Of a stretch of DNA of 40,125 nt, positions 17,101 to 22,776 are shown piece by piece. The notes below the pieces were generated by a model, which did no database searches, was not told the origin of the DNA, and was given only the letters and a program-made list of their open reading frames with translations. The stretch covers positions 1 to 40,125 of the forward strand of contig JALONI010000017.1 of the NCBI GenBank assembly GCA_025455015.1, in the 5' to 3' direction. How positions within the stretch are numbered: the first letter of the stretch is position 1; each line of letters begins with the position of its first letter. The translations under genes were made by a program, and so were the position numbers. Source of the stretch: Cyclobacteriaceae bacterium (GTDB lineage Bacteria; Bacteroidota; Bacteroidia; Cytophagales; Cyclobacteriaceae).

Positions 17101-17208
17101 ATCCGACAAAAAAAGCTGGATGCGGTCGCGTTCTTGTTTGGTAACCTGATCTTCGTTAGCCACCAAGGCAAATAGCTTGATGATGGCGTTCAATACGGGT
17201 TCGCTCAT
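14149..17208 (-). CDS. TerB-like/FHA-like/ABC ATPase/ABC-2 permease fusion protein
   Basis: A 1019-residue half- or full-size ABC exporter with unusual extra domains. Residues 5-125 are helical and fit a TerB-like fold (LFALVANEDQVTKQERD, SIILADEKISEREARL). Residues about 145-225 resemble an FHA domain (HADVYLNGVPIKPGNINVLGTG). The ABCG-type ATPase follows: Walker A GASGAGKST (273-281), Q-loop Q320, signature ISGGQRKRLNIG (379-390), Walker B VLFVDEP (399-405), H-loop H436. A CHAC pair is at 485-488. Permease helices lie at about 571-592, 612-632, 655-678, 690-712 and 716-738, then a soluble, charged stretch of about 220 residues (about 755-975) precedes the last helix (978-998). The substrate is unknown. 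It heads the operon with ydcF and the acylation genes (TAATG overlap), and a terminator separates it from the upstream lipoprotein gene. Confidence 0.93.
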   Translation of the reverse strand: MSEPVLNAIIKLFALVANEDQVTKQERDRIQLFLSDHLSQKSVNGYLQKFDEYTKRFSEPLSRDKEDELVEKICSSINADIAQKQKLVILVELMSIILADEKISEREARLSHHICRSFALDTDILTPIETFVLGQTPAKLNHPSILLIHSGERVAADAKHLARPHLDGVIAILFIASAELYFFKYHGHADVYLNGVPIKPGNINVLGTGSALRWGAEDPVYYGDILNQFKKTVTVSRTSFEAKNLYYTFKNGRLGLRDVTLAEESGKLVALMGASGAGKSTLLHVLNGSEKPSKGKVLINGIDIHENPEKIEGVIGFVPQDDLLIEDLTVYQNLYFAAKLCFANKNEEEIDFLVMKTLDDLGLVETKDLKVGSPLRKTISGGQRKRLNIGLELLREPSVLFVDEPTSGLSSRDSENIIDLLKELTLKGRLVFAVIHQPSSDIFKMFDTLVILDTGGYQIYYGNPVEAVTYFKKNINLINSDEGECHACGNVNPEQIFNIIETKVLNEYGNFTNERKFSAEQWHHFYKAKQKPPAVVPSHEKPHSTLRIPDWIKQTRLFSWRDLLAKMSNTQYLVINLLEAPVLAFILAFIVRYYNEDDPARLGYVFGKNLNMPAYLFMSVIVALFMGLTVSAEEIIRDRKILKREKFLHLSRSSYIVSKIGILFMISAIQTALFVLVGNSILEIKGMFLPYWGILFSASCFANLVGLNISSAFNSAITIYILIPVLLIPQLILSGVVVKFDKLNPSIGNTATVPLVGDLMTSRWAFEALMVTQFKDNPFERQFYEWDQAMATSDYKKVYYLPELESRLAYVQQNIRSADSLTDQTVDKNLVLLQTEIRKELAAIGKEDKFKPVDQLTRMGYDSALHREVTKFIATLKRYYLLKYERAEKEKQGYITRLTATPAGEKAYERDRLAYQNEAINELVRNTVELNRVIEKDGELVQKIFPIYKTPEPDHWVDFKAQFYMPAKHFLGSNISTLLFNLLVIWAMTWLLAVALYFEWLRKVIDSLGSIGNPIPKRM

Positions 17209-17256
17209 GCCGTGAGATTTCGGTTAAAGATAGTAAAAGGGAAGGGGCTAAAACAG

Positions 17257-17284
17257 AAAAGGACTGGCTGGTGCCAATCCTTTT
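17257..17284 (-). terminator. Intrinsic terminator downstream of lipoprotein gene
   Basis: Inverted repeat AAAAGGACTGGC / GCCAATCCTTTT with a four-base loop and one C-A mismatch. On the minus strand the stem ends in TCCTTTTCTGTTTT, a fair T tract. It lies 21 bases after the stop of the lipoprotein gene and would separate it from the ABC transporter operon that starts at 17208. Confidence 0.7.
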
Positions 17285-17305
17285 CGTGTGATGGGTTGCG
17301 GTACC

Positions 17306-18190
17306 CTACTGAATGATGGACGCGCGTATCTGTTCTACGATGTTGGTGATTTCCACCAGGTTTTTGTCAGACAACACCAGGCTGCCCTTGTTGTTCTTGA
17401 TCTGGTCGTCAATGGTTAAGGCGGCATAACTGGCCTGGAGCTTTTCCATTTGGGTTTTGAGGGCGGCCACTTCGGCATCGTCTCCCACATTGCCCAGCAT
17501 GTTCACCAGCTCATCCACGGACTTGCGCTGGTCGGTGATTACTTTGATGATCGGTGTCAGGATGGTGTTGCGCGCATCGGTGGGCAAAATGTCTTTGGGG
17601 TACGATTGCACCAGCTCGGTAGCGATGTACAGCCCCTCGATGAAGCTGCCCGTCAATACCAAGGCCGCCAGCTTGTTGCGGTTGTCGTCCTGCAGATAGT
17701 TGTCGGTTTTTTGAACTGCGCGGTTCAGCAACGAAGCCAGTGAGTCTTTGTTGGACACGTTTGACTCAAACTGCTTGAGCAGATCGGCATCGAAGGTGCC
17801 CACCACGTTGAGGCCATCGGCCAGTTTTTTGGCTGATTCGATATAGCTGATGGCTTCCTGGGTCTTTTCGTACGAACTCAGGTAGCCGATGTCTGCGGCA
17901 TATACGCCCAAGTTAAGCGCGGCCTTGTCGATGCGCGAGGCGTACTGGTCTACTTTCGACTTGTCGTTGATGAGCTTTTGATTGAAGTCGGCACCGGTGG
18001 CTTGCAGCAGGTAGGGGATTTCAGAGGGAGAGGGGATATTGTATACTACCTTCTTGATTTCCTCCTTCAACGATTGTTCGGCTTTGTCAAAATCGCTGGA
18101 ATTGTCCTTTTTTTCGCCCGAGGGGCCACATCCGACCAGCCAAACAGCACACAAAACGGAGAAAAAAAGGGGTCGAAGGGTCAATTTCAT
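17306..18190 (-). CDS. Putative lipoprotein, helical, unknown function
   Basis: The 294-residue product starts MKLTLRPLFFSVLCAVWLVGC, a lipoprotein signal with lipobox LVGC; cysteine 21 would be acylated. The mature part has a charged linker (GEKKDNSSDFDKAEQS) and then appears almost wholly alpha-helical, with amphipathic segments (KVDQYASRIDKAALNLGVYAADIGYL, VAALKTQMEKLQASYAAL) ending in EITNIVEQIRASIIQ. I do not recognise a named domain; similar helical lipoproteins are common hypothetical proteins in Bacteroidota. It is transcribed alone: a terminator follows it, and the response regulator gene diverges 186 bases upstream. An envelope location, in the outer or inner membrane, follows from the lipobox. 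No function can be assigned. Confidence 0.88.
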   Translation of the reverse strand: MKLTLRPLFFSVLCAVWLVGCGPSGEKKDNSSDFDKAEQSLKEEIKKVVYNIPSPSEIPYLLQATGADFNQKLINDKSKVDQYASRIDKAALNLGVYAADIGYLSSYEKTQEAISYIESAKKLADGLNVVGTFDADLLKQFESNVSNKDSLASLLNRAVQKTDNYLQDDNRNKLAALVLTGSFIEGLYIATELVQSYPKDILPTDARNTILTPIIKVITDQRKSVDELVNMLGNVGDDAEVAALKTQMEKLQASYAALTIDDQIKNNKGSLVLSDKNLVEITNIVEQIRASIIQ

Positions 18191-18376
18191 AGTTTCTTTC
18201 GGTTTTTGTTGTTTAGGTTTTTAAGCCCATTCCTGCCGTAACAGTCGACAAAGTTTGGTTACAGGCCCAATTTTAGCACAATTTTTCAAACGAAGGAACA
18301 GATGATTCGTATATTTTGACAAACAAAACGGGCCGGGTTCAACAAAGGCAACCCCTTCACGGTTTACTATAAACAA

Positions 18377-18766
18377 ATGTTCAAAACCTCGGTACACACC
18401 GCTTTTCTGATTGACGACAACGAGGTTGACTTGTTTGTACAGAGCAAGTTTATTCAGCTGAGTCAGTTTGCCAGCCACATCATCACGTTTCAGTCGGCCA
18501 AAGACGCGCTGCAGGCGCTGGCTACCAGCCAGGCCCCGGATATCATTTTTTTGGATTTGAACATGCCCGGCATGGGCGGATTTGATTTCCTGGATCAATT
18601 GAGAAGCCGCCCCGTGCGCCCCGATGTGATCATCCTCACCAGCTCGAACAACCAAAGCGACCGCGAGCGCGCCCGCACGTATGGAAACGTGCTGGATTTT
18701 GTGACCAAGCCGCTAACCATGGAAGGGTTGGAGTCGCTGCGTACCGTGCTTCGGCATTCCGCCTGA
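18377..18766 (+). CDS. Single-domain response regulator (CheY-like receiver)
   Basis: A 129-residue stand-alone receiver domain with no output domain. The acidic pair is D13-D14 (AFLIDDNE), the phosphorylation site D60 in FLDLNMPGMGG, the conserved switch T88 in ILTSS and lysine K111 in VTKPL. All catalytic positions are present, so it should accept phosphate from a histidine kinase, probably a hybrid or distant one, since none is encoded here. Small receivers of this type in Bacteroidota often act through protein contacts or as phosphorelay shuttles. It is divergent from the lipoprotein gene and ends 9 bases before the convergent acyl-CoA reductase gene. A TATATTTTG sequence at 18310-18318 resembles a -7 box but has the wrong internal spacing. 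Confidence 0.94.
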   Translation: MFKTSVHTAFLIDDNEVDLFVQSKFIQLSQFASHIITFQSAKDALQALATSQAPDIIFLDLNMPGMGGFDFLDQLRSRPVRPDVIILTSSNNQSDRERARTYGNVLDFVTKPLTMEGLESLRTVLRHSA

Positions 18767-18775
18767 CGGCAGCCC

Positions 18776-19789
18776 TCAGATTGCCTCAAGAAAGCGCATC
18801 GTATCCACTCCATCGGCATAATCCGTAAGCGTGGGGTACTGCGCGCGGCCAAAGGGCACGCTGCCCGGCCACCATCCCCCTGCCGAAACCACACACTGGA
18901 TTTTTTCGCGCACCGCCTCCAGCCGGTTTTTCAAGTCATGCGGCTGTGGATATGATTCCAGATAAACCACCGCAATGGGCGACACCAGGGCCGTTTCTTC
19001 GCGCAGCAGAACAAAGCCGGTATCCAAATGGGGCACCTGATTGACAAGGAAAATGGCCTTCTGATAGTCGTAATTGTTGGCGTACTTGTGGTGGTCGATG
19101 ACCGGCTGATAAGGGGCCCAACTGTCCAGCAGGGCGGTGCGGTCAAACCCCGGGGGCACGTATAGTTTGGACACGTTGCGGCAGCCTAGGCCGTAGTAGC
19201 GGAACACGTCTTCGCCCAGCCGTTGCAACTCCTCGGCCGGTTCATCGCCCCGGAGCACGGCACAGGACGTTCTGTTTTTTCGAATGACGTGGGGCACGTG
19301 GCGAAAGTAGTACTCGAAATAGCGCGAAGTGTTGTCGCTGCCCGTGGCGATGACGGCATCGACCCCTTTCAGGTGGTCGGCAAAGGTGATGGCTTGGCTA
19401 AAGCGAGGCTCGATGGCCACCAGTTCCGCGGCCAGCCGCTTCAACAGCACCGAGTCGTGAGTGCTGAGTTTGGCCACTGCGCAGTGGCCGCTGATGAGCA
19501 CGCTCAAAAAGTCGTGAAAGCCCACGAGTGGGATGTTACCCGCCATGGCTATGCCCACGCGTTTGGGTCGTTCGGGCGCCAGCCGGTACGGTGTTGCCCA
19601 CTGCTCCAGGGCACCTTTGTTCAACAGAGACGCCACCGCCTGCCAGGCAAGGCGTGTGTTAGCCGCATCAAACCACGCATTTTCGTTGCGGGCATCCGCG
19701 GCCAAGTCGTTCCAGGCGGCAGCCGAAACAGCCTCCATCTTCCTTCCCAAGGCCGAAAACGCGGCAATCCGGTCAGCTAACTCAATCAT
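18776..19789 (-). CDS. LuxC-like acyl-CoA reductase
   Basis: From the ATG at 19787-19789 the protein has 337 residues (MIELADRIAAF...). An open extension to 20017 crosses the ferredoxin promoter and is not credible. It resembles the LuxC family of fatty acyl reductases, in the aldehyde dehydrogenase superfamily: GIAMAGNIPLVGFHDFLSVLISGH (79-102), VDAVIATGSDNTSRYFEYYF (143-162), RKNRTSCAVL, and FRYYGLGCRNVSKLYVP (196-212), where C203 corresponds to the cysteine that forms the acyl-enzyme. It is shorter than Vibrio LuxC (about 480). No luxD, luxE or luciferase is nearby, so light production is not suggested; the aldehyde product could feed lipid or wax synthesis. It diverges from a ferredoxin gene 105 bases away, which may supply electrons, but this is only a positional hint. 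Confidence 0.88.
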   Translation of the reverse strand: MIELADRIAAFSALGRKMEAVSAAAWNDLAADARNENAWFDAANTRLAWQAVASLLNKGALEQWATPYRLAPERPKRVGIAMAGNIPLVGFHDFLSVLISGHCAVAKLSTHDSVLLKRLAAELVAIEPRFSQAITFADHLKGVDAVIATGSDNTSRYFEYYFRHVPHVIRKNRTSCAVLRGDEPAEELQRLGEDVFRYYGLGCRNVSKLYVPPGFDRTALLDSWAPYQPVIDHHKYANNYDYQKAIFLVNQVPHLDTGFVLLREETALVSPIAVVYLESYPQPHDLKNRLEAVREKIQCVVSAGGWWPGSVPFGRAQYPTLTDYADGVDTMRFLEAI

Positions 19790-19818
19790 GGTGAAAACTT
19801 TTGCGGCACCTGTACTGT

Positions 19819-19850
19819 TTTGTTTCCGTACCTCGGGGGTTGTATTTTTG
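19819..19850 (+). promoter_or_regulatory. Bacteroidota sigma-A-type promoter of the ferredoxin gene
   Basis: TTTG at 19819-19822 is followed after exactly 20 bases by TATTTTTG at 19843-19850, matching both parts of the Bacteroidota housekeeping consensus (TTTG, 17-23 nt, TAnnTTTG). Transcription would start near 19856 and give a leader of about 40 nt before the ATG at 19895. On the other strand TTTG (19889-19886), 22 bases, TACTTTCG (19863-19856) is a one-mismatch promoter for the divergent luxC-like gene, so the two would share and overlap this 105-base region. Confidence 0.65.
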
Positions 19851-19894
19851 CCGTGCGAAAGTACGGCTAACGGCCCGAAAAACTGCAAACCGAC

Positions 19895-20257
19895 ATGGCA
19901 ATCAAGATCACGGACGAATGTATAAATTGTGGGGCGTGCGAACCCGAATGCCCCAATACGGCCATCTACGAAGGCGGCCGTGAGTGGAACTGGGCGGGCG
20001 GAACGGCCCTGACACACGTAGAAATGGAGGACGGCTCACAGGTGGATGCCAAGTCTGCGCAAGCACCCGTCTCCAACGAGTTTTACTATATCGTATCAGG
20101 CAAGTGTACCGAGTGCACGGGCTTCCACGAGGAGCCGCAGTGCGCGGCCGTTTGCCCGGTGGATTGCTGCGTACCCGACCCCGACATGGTAGAGACAAAA
20201 GAAGAGCTTCAGGCCAAAAAGGCGTGGCTCCATAACGAGCAGTTGGAGAGTCAGTAG
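19895..20257 (+). CDS. Ferredoxin with two 4Fe-4S clusters
   Basis: A 120-residue bacterial-type ferredoxin, an electron carrier in the cytoplasm. The first cluster motif is C9-x2-C12-x2-C15-x3-C19-P ([12 protein letters not shown]). The second is spread wider: C71-x2-C74-x8-C83-x3-C87-P ([18 protein letters not shown]), with two more cysteines at 91-92. The long middle stretch (about 25-68) and the x8 spacer are typical of the YfhL-like dicluster subgroup. The C-terminus is a charged helix. The ATG at 19895 follows a well-formed promoter. It is divergent from the LuxC-like reductase and convergent with the FtsX permease gene, 67 bases downstream, where I saw no clear terminator. Redox partners are unknown. 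Confidence 0.96.
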   Translation: MAIKITDECINCGACEPECPNTAIYEGGREWNWAGGTALTHVEMEDGSQVDAKSAQAPVSNEFYYIVSGKCTECTGFHEEPQCAAVCPVDCCVPDPDMVETKEELQAKKAWLHNEQLESQ

Positions 20258-20324
20258 GAGGCGAGAACGGCTTTCGTCCCTCTGTTTCCTCCGTTCGACA
20301 AGCGCAGCCGGGGTTCAACCTTGG

Positions 20325-22760
20325 TTACTCGGCCCGCAAGCTCTCTACGGGGTTAGCGTTGGCGGTGCGCAGCGTCTTTAATCCCACGGTAACAAAAGCC
20401 AGGAGCCCGGAAGCCACCAGCGTGACCACAAACATCCAACTGCCCAACGGAGTGCGATACGCAAACCCGTCCAGCCAGTAGGATGCCGCCAGCCACGCCA
20501 TGGGTGCTGCCACGACAAAGGCTACGGCTACGTAAATCAGGAATTCACGCGTGAGCAGAAGCATCAATTGCTGCACCGTGGCCCCCAACACTTTGCGAAC
20601 GCCAATTTCTTTGGTGCGCTGGGCAGTGGCAAAAGACGCCAAGCCAAAAAGCCCCAGAAACGAGATGAGTATGGCCATCATCATGGCAGTATCAACCAGT
20701 TTCGACATGCGCTGCTCAGACGCGTAAAACCCACGAACGGTATCGTCAAGGAAATGATATTCAAAAGGTGTGTCGGGGTAGACTTCTTTCCATTCCCGCT
20801 CAATGTCCGCCAAGGCTTTTTTGATCACTTCGCTTTTCTCTCCGCGCGAATGCAAGCGCACGTTAAAGCACGAAAAAAACGATTGCTCGCAGCCAATCAT
20901 TACCGGCTCTATTGCCTGGTGGAGCGACCGAAAGTGAAAATCGCTGACCACGCCCACAATGGGGATTGCGCCACTTCCGTAGGTGACAGATTGGCCAAGG
21001 GCCTCTTCGTTGGTTTTAAAACCCAGTGCGCGCACCAGCGTTTCATTAACAACTATTTCTTTGACGGTGTCGCTTGCTGTGATGTTTCGGCCGGCCACCA
21101 GTTGCATGCCATAAAATGGAATGTAGTTGGGATCGCCCGACTTGCGATAGGTATTAACGTTTACTTCACCCGCGGGGCCTTTATAGGTCAACGTAGATGA
21201 ACTCCAACCATTTTCGGCCGGAGGGGCAGCGCTCATAGAGATATCCTGGATGGCACTCAGGCGCACCAGTCTGGCTTTCAGCGCGGCCACTTTGTCGGGC
21301 TTATCCCACCAGGGTGCATCCAGGTAAATCACTTCATCTTTCTCAAACCCCAAGTCCTTCCCAAGCATGAATTGAATTTGCGTAGTCACAACCAGGGCTC
21401 CGATGATGAGCACTTGTGCCACCGTAAATTGGAAAACCATCAATGATTTGCGCAAGATTGAACTTCGGCTTTGGCCCAATGGCGAGTAGCCCACGTTTTT
21501 CAGCGCCCATACGGGCTTAACGGAAGAAAGGACAAATGCCGGATAGGCGCCCGCCAAAACACCTACCACTACCAGTACCGCCAGCAGGAAGGGAATTGCC
21601 TCCACCAGGCGCAGGACCACGCCTGGCGGCACAAACTCCTGAAAATAGATCAGCGCACCCTCGGTCAGGGGCAAGGCCAGCGCCAGCGCCATGAGCGTAA
21701 CCAGCGAGCTTTCAAAAATAAACTGACGCATCAGCCGGCCACGTTCACTGCCCAATACCTTGCGCACGCCCACCTCTTTGGCTCTGCGAATGGCAAGTGC
21801 AGTCTCCAGGTTCACAAAATTGATGGCACCGATCAGCAACAACAACACCGCCACCACGCCAATGGTCAACAGGGTAGGCATGTGGGCTGCGTCACGGCTA
21901 AAATCGAATATGCCCGTGTTGGCATTGTAGTGCAGATCAGAAAAGGGTTGCACGCGAAATTTGTTTTCGGCATCCCATCGGCTGTTTGATTTATACTCGG
22001 CCGACAATAGCGGAAGTTGATCCCGGATGTCCTGTGCGGTGGCAGCCGGCAATGTTTTTACAAATACTTGTGTACTGCTGTTAGTGCTCGTCCACGAGTC
22101 GTTGCGAAAGTTGTTTTTGAGCCAACTGGACTCGATGGTGGCAAAACTGATGAAGTCCGTCATCTCCAGATCGGAATTGAATGGCAAGTCGGCCACGATG
22201 CCCGATACGTGGGTGCGCAGGGAGTCGCGATAAATCAGTTCTTTTCCAATGATCTCTTCGAACGGCAAATTGCCGAAGTAGGCAGCGGCTTTTGTGCGTG
22301 TGAGCACTACTTGAAAAGGCATCGTGAGCGATTGCTGCGGGCTGCCGTACAACCACTCGTAGGAGGCAAAAGTGTCAAAGAAGTCGGGGCCGGCAATCAC
22401 TCCTTTGCATTGCTTGTCCAGTTCTTGGTTACCCGTGGGTGTGGGGCGCTGCACCCGGCTGCGGAGAATGTGAAACAACGAAACGCGTTCGAGTCCTTTG
22501 AAGTTCTCGCGCATGTAAGGCGCAATGGCGGTAGGAGCCCCGCGGTTAAGCCCGCTGAACGTGCCCTCAAAAGACGAATGGATGCGGTATATCCGATCGG
22601 CATCAGCCATTTTCTTGTTAAAACTCAACTCGAATTGAATGATCAGATAGATGACCATGCAGGCGCTGATGCCGATGGCCAAGCCCCCGATATTGATGGC
22701 ACTGTGAAAACGCTTGCGCCAGAGGTTACGAAGCGCGATGGTCAGGAAATGCTTGAGCAT
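20325..22760 (-). CDS. ABC transporter permease, two-module FtsX/MacB type (copy 1)
   Basis: An 811-residue permease with two MacB-periplasmic plus FtsX modules in tandem. The first helix is at about 20-43 (SAINIGGLAIGISACMVIYLII), followed by a periplasmic MacB_PCD-like domain, three helices near 300-405, a second first-helix-like segment near 430-455, another periplasmic domain, and three final helices. Each module contains the FtsX hallmark: AKEVGVRKVLGS in the first and TKEIGVRKVLGA in the second. Bacteroidota carry many such two-module permeases; characterised relatives (MacB, LolCE) couple ATP hydrolysis to mechanical work on envelope substrates rather than classic transport. No ATPase gene adjoins, so a separate MacB-like ATPase must act with it. 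It follows the paralogue upstream by 16 bases, so both are one transcript. Confidence 0.93.
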   Translation of the reverse strand: MLKHFLTIALRNLWRKRFHSAINIGGLAIGISACMVIYLIIQFELSFNKKMADADRIYRIHSSFEGTFSGLNRGAPTAIAPYMRENFKGLERVSLFHILRSRVQRPTPTGNQELDKQCKGVIAGPDFFDTFASYEWLYGSPQQSLTMPFQVVLTRTKAAAYFGNLPFEEIIGKELIYRDSLRTHVSGIVADLPFNSDLEMTDFISFATIESSWLKNNFRNDSWTSTNSSTQVFVKTLPAATAQDIRDQLPLLSAEYKSNSRWDAENKFRVQPFSDLHYNANTGIFDFSRDAAHMPTLLTIGVVAVLLLLIGAINFVNLETALAIRRAKEVGVRKVLGSERGRLMRQFIFESSLVTLMALALALPLTEGALIYFQEFVPPGVVLRLVEAIPFLLAVLVVVGVLAGAYPAFVLSSVKPVWALKNVGYSPLGQSRSSILRKSLMVFQFTVAQVLIIGALVVTTQIQFMLGKDLGFEKDEVIYLDAPWWDKPDKVAALKARLVRLSAIQDISMSAAPPAENGWSSSTLTYKGPAGEVNVNTYRKSGDPNYIPFYGMQLVAGRNITASDTVKEIVVNETLVRALGFKTNEEALGQSVTYGSGAIPIVGVVSDFHFRSLHQAIEPVMIGCEQSFFSCFNVRLHSRGEKSEVIKKALADIEREWKEVYPDTPFEYHFLDDTVRGFYASEQRMSKLVDTAMMMAILISFLGLFGLASFATAQRTKEIGVRKVLGATVQQLMLLLTREFLIYVAVAFVVAAPMAWLAASYWLDGFAYRTPLGSWMFVVTLVASGLLAFVTVGLKTLRTANANPVESLRAE

Positions 22761-22776
22761 ATTCGTTTCGTATCGG

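Noticed and set aside
18776-20017. LuxC-like gene extended to a start at 20017
   Set aside because: The extension crosses the ferredoxin gene start and a consensus promoter and has no similarity to the family.
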